From positions 1-64,000 of the forward strand of contig NZ_MBEW02000008.1 in assembly GCF_001693775.2 (NCBI RefSeq): a stretch of 64,000 nucleotides of DNA, in the 5' to 3' direction. Source of the stretch: Criibacterium bergeronii. Its GTDB lineage: Bacteria; Bacillota; Clostridia; Peptostreptococcales; Filifactoraceae. Shown here piece after piece: positions 10,799-19,589 of this stretch (its first letter is position 1; each line of letters opens with the position of its first letter). Below the pieces are notes generated by a model that saw only the letters and a list, made by a program, of their open reading frames with translations, searched no databases and had not been told where the DNA came from. A program made the position numbers and the translations under genes.

Positions 10799-10851
10799 AA
10801 CACCCTCTTATATAATTATAAATTAAAAAATTTTGTGATATTATATTTTTA

Positions 10852-10880
10852 ATTATATAGCAAATTCACCAAATTTGAAA
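10852..10880 (-). promoter_or_regulatory. Candidate promoter of the cas operon
   Basis: On the minus strand a TATAAT hexamer (10857-10852) preceded by TGC lies 17 nt downstream of TTTCAA (10880-10875). The -10 is good and the -35 weak. An imperfect palindrome with arms CAAATT and AATTTG (10861-10877) covers the spacer and part of the -35 region and could be an operator. This is a prediction from motifs only. Confidence 0.4.
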
Positions 10881-10906
10881 TGAATTTAAAAATTTTTCCG
10901 CATTTA

Positions 10907-11023
10907 ATACTAAATTACTTTGAAAATTGTAGCATACATATTAAAAAGAAATTTATGCTACTACCTTATGCAAAATTTTTTACAATGAAAACTAATACTA
11001 CACTTTCTTATGTAAGTTAGTAT
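10907..11023. mobile_element. 117-bp MITE-like element, copy A
   Basis: This 117-bp segment is repeated at 57426-57542 with the same length and only a handful of mismatches. Its ends form imperfect 12-bp inverted repeats: ATACTAAATTAC on the left and GTAAGTTAGTAT on the right. Each end has a TA, as expected of IS630/Tc1-type insertions, which duplicate TA. Inside is an 8-bp hairpin (GTAGCATA at 10929-10936, TATGCTAC at 10954-10961). There is no coding capacity. It lies in the 375-bp gap between nagB and cas3, just upstream of the candidate cas promoter. The IS630-family relic at 30673-31274 has similar ends and may belong to the family that mobilised it. Confidence 0.75.
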
Positions 11024-11094
11024 CACTAGTAAAATTTGTTGTCAACTATAAAAGCTCATATACTAAAATGCTAAGTTGAACTATATAGAGCAGA

Positions 11095-11144
11095 CAAAAA
11101 ATCTCCATGAGTAGCTTTAGTTTTCTAACGAACTACTTATGGAG
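11095..11144 (-). terminator. Rho-independent terminator of nagB
   Basis: CTCCATGAGTAG (11103-11114) and CTACTTATGGAG (11133-11144) form a 12-bp stem with one mismatch. On the minus strand it is followed by a run of six T, which places it correctly for transcripts leaving nagB. Confidence 0.8.
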
Positions 11145-11173
11145 TTTCTTATAAAAAACTTTTTACATTAAAA

Positions 11174-11905
11174 TCAATCTTCCCACTGACTAAGTGCCTC
11201 TTCGTCTGCTAGGACAAATAGCTCCTTGTGAAGTTGCAATATTGAGGCTGGCACTTTTGGTGTTATCGGTCCATTTAAGGCTTTATTTAAAATTTCTGCC
11301 TTGCCTTTTCCGCTTGCAATCAAGACAATTTTTTTAGCCAACATTATGGATTTTATGCCCATAGTGTAGGCTTGCTTTGGCACTTCATCAATTGAATTAA
11401 AAAATCTTTTATTAGCCTCTATCGTACTTTGAGTGAGGTCAACTAAATGTGTTCCCTTTGGAAATTCGTCCGCTGGTTCATTAAAGCCTATATGCCCGTT
11501 ATTTCCTATGCCAAGTATCTGCAAATCTACTCCGCCCATATCTGCTATTATTTTATCATAGCCCTTAGTGGCTTTTTCTAAATCTTTTTCCAAGCCATTT
11601 GGCACAAATGTATTTTTTTTATCTATATTAATATGGTCAAAAAAGTTTGTATTCATAAAATATCTGTAGCTCTGCTCATTTTCAGGCGGTAGCCCGATAT
11701 ACTCATCAAGGTTCACTGTCTTGACTTTAGAAAAATCTATATCGCCCTTTTGATACCAGTTAATCAACTGTTTATATAGTCCTATTGGAGACGACCCTGT
11801 AGCTAATCCTAATACTGAGCTTGGATTTAAAATTACTTGTGCTGATACTATATTTGCCGCTTTTCTACTCATGTCCTGATAATCTCTAGCTTTATAAATA
11901 AACAT
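11174..11905 (-). CDS. nagB: Glucosamine-6-phosphate deaminase
   Basis: NagB converts glucosamine 6-phosphate to fructose 6-phosphate and ammonia, feeding amino sugars into glycolysis in the cytoplasm. Family motifs are clear: LGLATGSSPIGLY (sugar-phosphate loop), TVNLDEYIGL with the catalytic aspartate, and GIGNNGHIGFNEP. The start at 11905 (MFIYKARDYQ) is chosen because AGGAGG lies just upstream; it gives 243 aa, the usual length. The frame stays open 13 codons further upstream, but those codons have no family counterpart. The gene stands alone, with its own terminator and no nagA beside it. Confidence 0.96.
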   Translation of the reverse strand: MFIYKARDYQDMSRKAANIVSAQVILNPSSVLGLATGSSPIGLYKQLINWYQKGDIDFSKVKTVNLDEYIGLPPENEQSYRYFMNTNFFDHINIDKKNTFVPNGLEKDLEKATKGYDKIIADMGGVDLQILGIGNNGHIGFNEPADEFPKGTHLVDLTQSTIEANKRFFNSIDEVPKQAYTMGIKSIMLAKKIVLIASGKGKAEILNKALNGPITPKVPASILQLHKELFVLADEEALSQWED

Positions 11906-12020
11906 TTTTCCTCCAAAATATAATCCGGTATATTTCAAAATCATCGATAAGTTTTAATTTTATCTCAATATAAGTATATCCAACTTTGCTTTTTAATTCA
12001 ATATCTTGTTATTTAAAATC

Positions 12021-12052
12021 ATAGAAAAAAGGCTGCCAAATGGCAACCTTTT
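12021..12052 (-). terminator. Rho-independent terminator of rplS
   Basis: AAAAGGCTGCCA (12027-12038) pairs with TGGCAACCTTTT (12041-12052), 11 of 12 bases. On the minus strand the stem runs into TTTTTT. It lies 12 bp after the rplS stop codon. Confidence 0.85.
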
Positions 12053-12063
12053 GGTTCTTGTGA

Positions 12064-12411
12064 TTATCTGATACCTTTTTCTTTAATTTTTGCAGCCTTA
12101 CCAGTTCTTTGTCTAATGTAGTAGATTTTAGCTCTTCTAACTCTACCTTTTCTTACAACTTCGATTTTTTCTACTAATGGAGAGTGTAGTGGGAATATTT
12201 TTTCTACTCCAACACCGAAAGACATTTTTCTAACTGTAAATGTTTCTCTAACACTTCCGCCTTGTCTTTTTAGTACAACGCCTTCAAAAATCTGTATTCT
12301 TTCTCTTTTTCCTTCTTTGATTTTTACGTGAACTTTTACTGTGTCCCCAGGTCCAAAGTTAGGAATTTCAGCTTTAAGCTGTTTTTGTTCAATTTCTCTG
12401 ATTTTTTCCAT
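12064..12411 (-). CDS. rplS: Ribosomal protein bL19
   Basis: bL19 is a large-subunit protein at the interface with the 30S subunit. The 115-aa product shows the conserved core: [31 protein letters not shown] and [20 protein letters not shown], ending in a basic tail. The start at 12411 (MEKIREIEQ) follows AGGAGG and gives the normal length; 14 further open codons upstream are not conserved. It is transcribed alone between a strong promoter and a terminator. The usual neighbours rpsP, rimM and trmD are not here. Confidence 0.98.
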   Translation of the reverse strand: MEKIREIEQKQLKAEIPNFGPGDTVKVHVKIKEGKRERIQIFEGVVLKRQGGSVRETFTVRKMSFGVGVEKIFPLHSPLVEKIEVVRKGRVRRAKIYYIRQRTGKAAKIKEKGIR

Positions 12412-12484
12412 TTTTTTCCTCCAAATAATATGTTCGTAATGATTAAATCGCACCAGAGGAACATACTTAATAATTAACTATGTG

Positions 12485-12513
12485 ATTATAACTGATAAAA
12501 CTACTTTAGTCAA
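12485..12513 (-). promoter_or_regulatory. Sigma-A promoter of rplS
   Basis: On the minus strand TTGACT (12513-12508) and TATAAT (12490-12485) are separated by 17 nt, 11 of 12 consensus positions. It lies about 75 bp before the rplS start. The fit is good enough to expect strong transcription. Confidence 0.85.
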
Positions 12514-12531
12514 GTAAAAGAGCTTAACTTT

Positions 12532-12918
12532 TTATTTTTTATCTGCGTTTATATCGTCTTTTTCTGATAAATTATCTTTTAAATCTAATTCATCAAATTT
12601 AACATCTTTCACATCTTCTTGAGAATATTCTTGTATACCATCTCTATCATTGATTATATCATCAGTTTTTTTCCACTGATTTTTTACACCAAAAAACATT
12701 AGAATACTTACTCCTAAAAACATAAGTAGCATTTTTATGTCTGCCGCCTTTATTGCATAAAAACCTCCAACAAGCATCAATAAGCCAACTAACGCAAATA
12801 TAAGCGTGGCTGAGGCACTGGTAGTTTCTCTTACTTGTTTAGGTACTTTTTTTGATGTTAAGAAAAAATACAATCCTATTACTAATGCTTGTATTAAAAA
12901 GTCCTTGAATTTATCCAT
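12532..12918 (-). CDS. Small membrane protein of unknown function
   Basis: I do not recognise this family. The 128-aa product has about three hydrophobic segments (roughly residues 6-20, 36-54 and 59-76), followed by a long, strongly acidic, lysine-containing C-terminal tail likely to be cytoplasmic. The start at 12918 (MDKFKDFL) is preferred because GGAG precedes it by 7 nt. The gene lies 68 bp downstream of the histidine kinase gene on the same strand and may be the last gene of that transcript. Confidence 0.6.
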   Translation of the reverse strand: MDKFKDFLIQALVIGLYFFLTSKKVPKQVRETTSASATLIFALVGLLMLVGGFYAIKAADIKMLLMFLGVSILMFFGVKNQWKKTDDIINDRDGIQEYSQEDVKDVKFDELDLKDNLSEKDDINADKK

Positions 12919-12986
12919 TTTAACTCCAAAAAAAATCCTTATAAAACCTGTTAAAATCAAAAATTAAATCCTAAAAAACTGGTGCT

Positions 12987-14489
12987 TTATTCCGTCTTTT
13001 TCTCTTCAACCTCTGCTTGTAGCTGTTCTTTTATAGGGTTTTCTAATTTTTTAATTGCAGGAAATACTATAATTATAGCCGTACCCGCTCCCTCTTTACT
13101 TTTAATAGTCATTTGCCCGTCCTGTAGCTTAACTAATTCATCGACAATCGATAAACCAAGTCCGCTACCTGGCTGTGTACTGCTACCCTTATAAAATTTT
13201 TCTGTAACGTGAGCTAGATTTTCTTTCTTAATACCTATCCCATTATCTTTTACGACAGTGACAATCTTATCTGCAAATCCAGAGGCGATTATATCTATTT
13301 TTCCATCTGCTTTTTTTGTAAATTTAATAGAATTTGTAATCAAATTTATATAAATTTGCTTTAGCCTGTTTTCATCAGCCATTATTATTGTGTCTTCGCC
13401 CTTAAATCTACATTTTATCTCTATATCGTTGCTCTTTTGGTTGCTAAACTGCCTGTATACTTGGAAGATAATGCCCTTTATATTTACCGGCTTTTTGACT
13501 ACCTTCATTTTACTTGACTCAAATCTAGAGAAATCAAGTAGCTCTTCAACCATTTTGCTAAGTCTTTCTGACTCTGTTGTGATAATATTTAGTCCTACCG
13601 CCAAATCTGAGTCTTTTTGATAAGCCTCACTCATTTGTAAAGTTTCAGCCCAACCTTTTATTGAAGTGAGCGGAGTCCTTAGCTCATGGGATATTGAGGA
13701 TATAAACTCTGTTTTAAGCTTATCGGATTTTTTTATTTCTTCCGCCATAAAATTCATCGTATCTGCCAGCTCACCTACTTCGTCCTGATAGACCTTTTCA
13801 GCTTGACGCTCAAAATTTCCTGAGGCAAATTCTCTTGCCGTCTCATTTAATTTTTTTAGCGGATTAATTATACTCTTTGATAGCTGAGTTAGTGTGAATA
13901 TGAAAAAAACTATTATAAATAATGAAAAAATTACGCTGAATACTATAAAATTTCTTACCTCTGCATCTACTTTTTCCAATGAAACGGTAAACCTCAGCAC
14001 TGCGTCTACGTCATTATATTTTATAAGCGGTCTACTGGCTGACAGTGTACTTTCCTTTGTGATATTATTTTTATCTCTATACAGGTCAAATTTTTTATTT
14101 ATAAGAGCTGAGGTGACGTCAGGTGTATTTACTTCCATATTGTCTGAAAAGCCGTTTGAGTCTCTTATCAACTTTTTTTCTTTATCTATTACTTGCACAT
14201 AAAATTTGTCTTTATAGCTGGATAAGTATGTATCAAAGATTGAGTCGATTTTTTCGTATGATGATGTGTAGCTGGACGTTTTGTTTATGAAGTCTGACGA
14301 CAGAGTTACCCTATCCTTTAAAATCTGCTCAACTCCACCATAGTAGTAGTTGTGTATCACTGAAATTAACAATATTTCCAAGATTGCAACTATTAGTGCA
14401 ACTAGTATCCCAAAATTTTTGATAAACCTTATTTGTATACTGGAATTAACAAAATTATCCAGCTCTTTTAAAGAGCCTTTAATATTCAT
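12987..14489 (-). CDS. HAMP-domain sensor histidine kinase
   Basis: This is the membrane sensor kinase of a two-component system. It has a first transmembrane helix at about 25-45, an extracellular sensor domain of about 135 residues, a second helix at 181-201, a HAMP linker, and a HisKA domain with phosphoacceptor H268 in SISHELRTPL. A HATPase domain follows, with N-box NLITNSIKFTKK, and G-boxes DNGIGI and GSGLGLSI. All catalytic motifs are present. The ATG at 14489 overlaps the response regulator stop; an in-frame ATG at 14513 is possible. The ligand is unknown. The architecture resembles PhoR/WalK-type kinases. Confidence 0.93.
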   Translation of the reverse strand: MNIKGSLKELDNFVNSSIQIRFIKNFGILVALIVAILEILLISVIHNYYYGGVEQILKDRVTLSSDFINKTSSYTSSYEKIDSIFDTYLSSYKDKFYVQVIDKEKKLIRDSNGFSDNMEVNTPDVTSALINKKFDLYRDKNNITKESTLSASRPLIKYNDVDAVLRFTVSLEKVDAEVRNFIVFSVIFSLFIIVFFIFTLTQLSKSIINPLKKLNETAREFASGNFERQAEKVYQDEVGELADTMNFMAEEIKKSDKLKTEFISSISHELRTPLTSIKGWAETLQMSEAYQKDSDLAVGLNIITTESERLSKMVEELLDFSRFESSKMKVVKKPVNIKGIIFQVYRQFSNQKSNDIEIKCRFKGEDTIIMADENRLKQIYINLITNSIKFTKKADGKIDIIASGFADKIVTVVKDNGIGIKKENLAHVTEKFYKGSSTQPGSGLGLSIVDELVKLQDGQMTIKSKEGAGTAIIIVFPAIKKLENPIKEQLQAEVEEKKTE

Positions 14490-15180
14490 TATCCTCATCC
14501 CATCTATAACCAAAGCCCCAAACAGTCTTCAAAAATGAAGGGTTTGATGGGTCTTTTTCTATTTTCATTCTTATACGTCTGATGTTTACGTCAACTACTT
14601 TTAAGTCGCCGTAATAATTTTTGCCCCATACACTATCTAAGATGTCATCTCTTGATAAAGACTTGCCTTTATTTGTCAAGAATAATTCCAATATTTCAAA
14701 TTCTTTTGGCGTAAGTGGCACTTCTTCATCGTCTTTAAAGAATTTTCTTTCTGAAATGCTGAGAGTAAAGTTGCCGCTTGTGATTTTGTCATCACTTTTT
14801 ATTTGAATTTCTGAGGTTGTAACTCTTCTTATCAACGCTCTAAGTCTTGCAATTAATTCCTTTGGAGAAAAAGGCTTGCTAATGTAATCGTCCGCTCCAT
14901 ATTCCAGTCCTAAGACCTTATCTTCTTCGTTTGTTCTAGCTGTAAGCATAATTATGCCTATGTTGTCTTTTTTTCCTCTGATGTGTTTTAATACCTCAAA
15001 GCCATCTATTCCCGGCAGCATGACGTCAAGTATAGCCACACCGATGTCAGGTGTCTTGTCAAATATTTCTATGGCATCTTCTCCTGAGCCTGCCTCAACT
15101 ATATCATATCCCTCTCTTCTAAGGTTAAGTGTGATAAAACTTCTAATGGAAAATTCATCTTCTAAAACTAATATTTTCAT
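14479..15180 (-). CDS. OmpR/PhoB-family response regulator
   Basis: This DNA-binding response regulator is the partner of the overlapping kinase gene. The receiver domain has acidic residues E7 and D8, phosphoacceptor D52 in ILDVMLPG, T80 in MLTART and K102 in YISKPF. A C-terminal winged helix follows, with LTPKEFEILELF and a typical DVNIRRIRMKIE recognition segment. At 233 aa it is full length. AGGAAGG precedes the ATG. Its target genes cannot be read from the sequence; the adjacent lipoprotein and mechanosensitive channel genes suggest an envelope signal. Confidence 0.96.
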   Translation of the reverse strand: MKILVLEDEFSIRSFITLNLRREGYDIVEAGSGEDAIEIFDKTPDIGVAILDVMLPGIDGFEVLKHIRGKKDNIGIIMLTARTNEEDKVLGLEYGADDYISKPFSPKELIARLRALIRRVTTSEIQIKSDDKITSGNFTLSISERKFFKDDEEVPLTPKEFEILELFLTNKGKSLSRDDILDSVWGKNYYGDLKVVDVNIRRIRMKIEKDPSNPSFLKTVWGFGYRWDEDNEY

Positions 15181-15211
15181 ATTTACCTTCCTATCGTAAT
15201 TTATATTAAAT

Positions 15212-16549
15212 TTACAAATTTTCCTTTACTAGATTAGACAATATTAAAACGTCTGAACGCATATTTATATAGTTTACATGGTCTTGTCCGGTAAGCATAC
15301 TACCATTATCCAAGACGTTTCCAACTATTACATACTCTTGCCCTTCAATCAATAGCTGCATTGTATCGTCCTTTTCCTTTTTCTTGATATAATCATATTT
15401 TCTCATATAAGACAGCTTGACTAGCGGATATTCAATTCCTTTGCTGTCAATATATTTAAAACTGATATATCCCTCGTCCAATTTATAATTTATCTTATAC
15501 TTCCCTCTAAAGCTCTTTGGTATAGAAAACTTAAATCCAAGAGGCGACTCATACTGCTCGCTTATCAGCTCCAACGAATAATCGTCTTTTATATGAAAAT
15601 ATCCGTTTACCTCGTCTTGGTCGCTAGATGTGACAGAAACTTTGTAATTCGGTGATTTAAATTTATATCCTACCTCTATAATTCCATCTAAGTTTACATC
15701 AGCAGTAGGCAAGTTGAAGATATAATGCTTTTCTCTAAATGTCTCAATTTCATTGAGGCTCTTAAAGTGTTTGTTGTCATAAAGATACACTTGAGTATTT
15801 TCCTGTCCGCCATCTGCTGAATAATCTATAAACATAGCTTTTTTGTTTTCGCTAATATTGCCGATTGTAATATCATAAGGATTGCTTATATCTCTTAGAC
15901 TAACAGCATTCGTCTGTTTTATGTCATAATTTTCAAACTGAAAAATCCTCAAATCATAACCATCGCTTTTTCCCTGATTTTTTATTAGGTAGAGCTCGTC
16001 TTGTTTATCCTGATTTATATCATATATTTGCATGGCAGTGTATGATATTTCTTTTACAGCCTTTATAGCTCTATCTTCATAATATATTACACTTAAAAGC
16101 TTAGGATTTTCAAAATTGTAAGCATCAAAAGCCTCCACTATAATTTCCTTTTTCCCATTGTTGTTTAAATCCTCAATGTGGATTTTGCTGATTTCATAAG
16201 AATTAAATGTGATGTCTGCCTTTTTTATCCATAGTGCATCAGACTTGGAAAGTATGAAAACTCCTACCTTGTCATCAGAATTTTTCTTATAAAAAGATAT
16301 AATTTCTCCTGAACCATCTCCGTCTAAATCTCTGATTACCATTGCAGAAGAGGACTTGTCGCCTTTCATAAATATTGGATAGGTTACTGTATTTTGTGGG
16401 CGAAAGTTTTCTACTGCCTCAATCATTGATTTTTTTTCGCTGGAAAGCTCAGGTACTTGCAATAGCTCCTCAGGGGTTGCTATTTTAAAGCACCCTGACA
16501 GCATAATGGCATTTAAAAATGCTGTTAAAATTATTAATAATTTTTTCAA
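15212..16549 (-). CDS. Lipoprotein with FG-GAP/VCBS-like repeats (TTG start)
   Basis: The family is not recognised. The 445-aa product has a lipoprotein signal (basic start, hydrophobic core, lipobox LSGC with C20). The mature part carries several aspartate-rich loops, DLDGDGSGEI, DLNNNGKKEI, DINQDKQDEL and DVNLDGIIEV, spaced as in beta-propeller FG-GAP/VCBS repeats, which usually bind calcium. Start is TTG at 16549, supported by AAGGAAG and the signal peptide. It lies directly upstream of the response regulator gene on the same strand, so it may report an envelope state to that two-component system. That link is inference from position. Confidence 0.75.
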   Translation of the reverse strand: MKKLLIILTAFLNAIMLSGCFKIATPEELLQVPELSSEKKSMIEAVENFRPQNTVTYPIFMKGDKSSSAMVIRDLDGDGSGEIISFYKKNSDDKVGVFILSKSDALWIKKADITFNSYEISKIHIEDLNNNGKKEIIVEAFDAYNFENPKLLSVIYYEDRAIKAVKEISYTAMQIYDINQDKQDELYLIKNQGKSDGYDLRIFQFENYDIKQTNAVSLRDISNPYDITIGNISENKKAMFIDYSADGGQENTQVYLYDNKHFKSLNEIETFREKHYIFNLPTADVNLDGIIEVGYKFKSPNYKVSVTSSDQDEVNGYFHIKDDYSLELISEQYESPLGFKFSIPKSFRGKYKINYKLDEGYISFKYIDSKGIEYPLVKLSYMRKYDYIKKKEKDDTMQLLIEGQEYVIVGNVLDNGSMLTGQDHVNYINMRSDVLILSNLVKENL

Positions 16550-16587
16550 TGTACTTCCTTTTCGTAAATATGTATTAATTATCCATA

Positions 16588-17436
16588 TTACTTTTTAACA
16601 AGTTGTTTGTCAATACACGCAAAATGAATGTCGTGTTTATCATATTCAGATTTCAATTTTTTATTTATTTCATAATACATATCCCAGTATCTACTTGTCA
16701 ATACTTCGCATCTGCCTATAATATCTACTCCATATAATGAAAACTTGTCTATAAATACTGCTGTTTCATTATAATTTAAATTGTCCTTATGGCTTTTTAA
16801 TAACAGCTCTAGTATATCCATAGCTAATTTGTGGTCACTTTCATAGGATAAGGTAAAAGAAATTGTAAGTTTTTTGACAGAATTTTCATTTACATTTATG
16901 ACGTATTCGCTGGTCATTTTAGAATTCGGTATATAAACCCTACGCATATCTATTGTCTCAAGACAAGTATTCACAAGGTTAATGTTAATCACTGTTCCCG
17001 CGATTTCATTGTTGTAGCTGACATAATCGCTGACCTTAAATGGTTTAAATATTAATATCATCAAGCCTGAGGCAATATTGCCCAAGTTGTCCTTAATACC
17101 AAGACCTATGCCCACCGCTAAAGCAGATAACACCGCTACCCATGAAGATGGGTCTAATCCCATAGCAGTAAGAGATGCCATAACTGTAACAAGTATTAAG
17201 AAAAAATAAACTACTTGAGATATAAAACCTACTACCGACTTATCCAGCTTTGATTTGCATTCAATTTTAATTAAAAAATATCTGATTATTCTTGCAATAA
17301 TATATCCAATAACAAATACCGCAAGCCCTATGACTAAGTTTGGAAAAAAATCATGCACTTGCTTGATAAGCTTTTGCGTTAAAGTTAAATTTTTTTCTAT
17401 TAAATCTTTTGCCTCTTCTATATTACCATTTTGCAT
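16588..17436 (-). CDS. mscS: Small-conductance mechanosensitive channel (MscS family)
   Basis: MscS-type channels open under membrane tension to release solutes during osmotic downshock. The 282-aa product has three hydrophobic segments (about 32-53, 72-93 and 98-125). The last is the glycine/alanine-rich pore helix ALAVGIGLGIKDNLGNIASGLMIL, cited here only in part by its GLGIKDNLGN core. The family beta domain follows, with FKVSDYV and IPNS. GGAGG precedes the ATG. It is transcribed with the lipoprotein and two-component genes and lies 25 bp after rarA. Confidence 0.93.
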   Translation of the reverse strand: MQNGNIEEAKDLIEKNLTLTQKLIKQVHDFFPNLVIGLAVFVIGYIIARIIRYFLIKIECKSKLDKSVVGFISQVVYFFLILVTVMASLTAMGLDPSSWVAVLSALAVGIGLGIKDNLGNIASGLMILIFKPFKVSDYVSYNNEIAGTVININLVNTCLETIDMRRVYIPNSKMTSEYVINVNENSVKKLTISFTLSYESDHKLAMDILELLLKSHKDNLNYNETAVFIDKFSLYGVDIIGRCEVLTSRYWDMYYEINKKLKSEYDKHDIHFACIDKQLVKK

Positions 17437-17461
17437 ACTGCCTCCAATTTATGCAATATTT

Positions 17462-18733
17462 TTATACATCTTTAATATTTCCTATCTTTTGTTTATAGGC
17501 TTTAATACTTTCTTCAAATTTATTATTTCCCGGCTCGTAATATACAGCACCCTTTAATTCATCAGGTAAGTACTGCTGTTTTACATAGTTGTTTTTAAAA
17601 TTGTGAGGGTATTTGTATTGTGTTCCTCTGCCAAGTTTTTTTGCTCCTGAATAATGTGCATCCTTTAGGTGCTGCGGTATTTGACCAATATTTTTGCTAT
17701 CTATATCTGATAATGCTGAGTCTATCGCAGTTATTACAGAATTAGATTTTGGTGCAGTGGCAAGTAAAAGTGTTGCCTGAGCAAGTGGTAATTTTGCCTC
17801 AGGAAGGCCCAGCTGCAACGCAGAATTTACACAAGCATTGACGATAGCTGCTGCATTTGGATAGGCAAGACCTATATCCTCAGAGGCTATACACAATAAT
17901 CTCCTGCATATCGGCTTTATATCTCCTGCCTTTATTGCTCTTGCCAAATAATGCAGTGCAGCATTTTCATCAGAGCCTCTGACTGATTTATGAAATGCAC
18001 TCAATAAGTCATAGTAGCTGTCAGCTTTTAAATCATATTTTAAGGCTTTTGATATATTAAGCTCACCTAAAAGCTCTTCATTTATTTCAAGCTTTCCATC
18101 CATAGAATAAAGATTTACAAGTAACTCTATAATATTTATAGACGCTCTTACATCGCCATTTGCATATGAAGATATAATTTTTACCGCAGAGTTTGTAATA
18201 GTAATATTTCTATTATCCTGATTTAGTTTTTCAATACTTCGTAAAATATTTTGCTCAATTTTTTCACTGGACACCTCAAAAAATTCCAGCACTGTAAGTC
18301 TACTAAGTAGTGCCTTATACACATACATATACGGATTTTCTGTAGTTGAGCCGATAAATGTGATTGACCCATTTTCTAAGTAGTCTAGGAGCATTTGTTG
18401 CTGTTTTTTGTTAAAATTTTGTATTTCATCAATATATATTATTGGTCTGATATTTCTAATATCCACATTGTATGAAGAAATTATTTTTTTTATATCCTCT
18501 GTCTTTGAATAGGTCGCATTAAACATATGTATGTCAGTTTTTGCATTTTGAGCTATTATCCTAGCTACTGTAGTCTTGCCTACTCCGGGAGGTCCATAAA
18601 ATATCATGCTTGGTATATTCCCAGTCAAAATAGCACGCCGAAGTAACTTGCCCTCACCGGTAATATGCTCTTGCCCAAATACATCCTCAAGAGATTTCGG
18701 TCTTAGAATTTCATTCAATGGATTTGTATTCAT
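17462..18733 (-). CDS. rarA: RarA/MgsA replication-associated recombination ATPase
   Basis: RarA is a AAA+ clamp-loader-like ATPase acting at stalled replication forks. The 423-aa protein begins LRPKSLEDVFGQEHI, with Walker A GPPGVGKT (47-54), Walker B YIDEIQNFNKKQQ, sensor 1 GSTTENP, and an arginine-finger region LLSRLTV. The C-terminal family tail includes YPHNFKNNYVKQQYLPDE. Length and motifs are normal. It opens a minus-strand run leading into mscS and the two-component genes. Confidence 0.96.
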   Translation of the reverse strand: MNTNPLNEILRPKSLEDVFGQEHITGEGKLLRRAILTGNIPSMIFYGPPGVGKTTVARIIAQNAKTDIHMFNATYSKTEDIKKIISSYNVDIRNIRPIIYIDEIQNFNKKQQQMLLDYLENGSITFIGSTTENPYMYVYKALLSRLTVLEFFEVSSEKIEQNILRSIEKLNQDNRNITITNSAVKIISSYANGDVRASINIIELLVNLYSMDGKLEINEELLGELNISKALKYDLKADSYYDLLSAFHKSVRGSDENAALHYLARAIKAGDIKPICRRLLCIASEDIGLAYPNAAAIVNACVNSALQLGLPEAKLPLAQATLLLATAPKSNSVITAIDSALSDIDSKNIGQIPQHLKDAHYSGAKKLGRGTQYKYPHNFKNNYVKQQYLPDELKGAVYYEPGNNKFEESIKAYKQKIGNIKDV

Positions 18734-18860
18734 ATCAACCTTTAATTACATAAAAACATTTATTAATTTTATTATAATATTTTAAACTAAAAATTATATT
18801 AATTTTGCCATAATATTATTTTACAACAAAAATAATTTTTTTCCACAATAAATAATTTTT

Positions 18861-18898
18861 AAAGTAAAAAAAGTGTAAATTCTTAAATAAATTTACAC
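18861..18898 (-). terminator. Rho-independent terminator after rhomboid gene
   Basis: GTGTAAATT (18873-18881) pairs perfectly with AATTTACAC (18890-18898). On the minus strand the stem is followed by seven T. It starts 8 bp after the stop of the rhomboid gene and ends the 23.7-18.9 kb minus-strand run. Confidence 0.8.
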
Positions 18899-18905
18899 CT
18901 TTTTA

Positions 18906-19583
18906 TTAATATGCTAAAGTAAATGCAGTAATGTAGCCAATTAGTAAAAATATTGCTCCTAAAACGACATACGCTGCTGAAAATATTATATGTGTTTTTG
19001 TTGGCAATTTGTGATAAGGAATATCAAATATGCCCGTCATCAAAAATCCGCCAATAAGTCCACCTAAGTGCCCCAGTACAGAAACCCTTGGGTCTGTTAT
19101 GGAATAAATTAAGCTTATTACTATAAATGGAAAATATTGCTTTGCAAAATATTTTATGTTGGACTCCTCCTTGTAAAAAAAGTAAAGTCCCAAAATAATG
19201 CCCATCAGTCCATAAATTGATGTAGACGCTCCAGCCTCCACCGACCTTACAGAGCCAAACCCAAAGCCCATAATATTACCCATTATGCCTGATAAAATAT
19301 ATATTATCACAAAATTTTTTGTACCAAATAACCTTTCAAAAGTCGGTCCCATAGTTTTTAGTACAAACATATTCATCAGCAAATGAACAAGCCCAATGTG
19401 AATAAACATTGCTGTTATAAATCTGTAAAACTCCCCATCGACTATGATATATGGCTTATACATAGCACCAAACCTGAGAAGTACCTCAGTATTTGTAGTG
19501 CCGCCAGCCAATGTCATTATCAAAAATATTATTACGTTTACTACAATAATCGCATCTATTGCAGTTATTTTTTTATTTATCAT
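18906..19583 (-). CDS. Rhomboid-family intramembrane serine protease
   Basis: Rhomboids cleave transmembrane substrates inside the lipid bilayer. The 225-aa product (from ATG 19583) has six to seven hydrophobic helices, the HxxxN motif in HLLMN, the catalytic serine in EAGASTSIYGLMG (S120 in this numbering) and the catalytic histidine in VLGHLGGLIGG (H172). An in-frame GTG two codons upstream is a less likely start, as AGGTG is better placed for the ATG. It follows trkH by 6 bp. Substrates are unknown. Confidence 0.93.
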   Translation of the reverse strand: MINKKITAIDAIIVVNVIIFLIMTLAGGTTNTEVLLRFGAMYKPYIIVDGEFYRFITAMFIHIGLVHLLMNMFVLKTMGPTFERLFGTKNFVIIYILSGIMGNIMGFGFGSVRSVEAGASTSIYGLMGIILGLYFFYKEESNIKYFAKQYFPFIVISLIYSITDPRVSVLGHLGGLIGGFLMTGIFDIPYHKLPTKTHIIFSAAYVVLGAIFLLIGYITAFTLAY

Positions 19584-19589
19584 AAACAC

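Noticed and set aside
10907-11023. Reading the conserved 117-bp segment as a riboswitch or small RNA
   Set aside because: The second copy lies inside a broken gene at 57.4 kb, and the inverted ends with TA at the borders fit a mobile element better. No promoter or terminator frames it.
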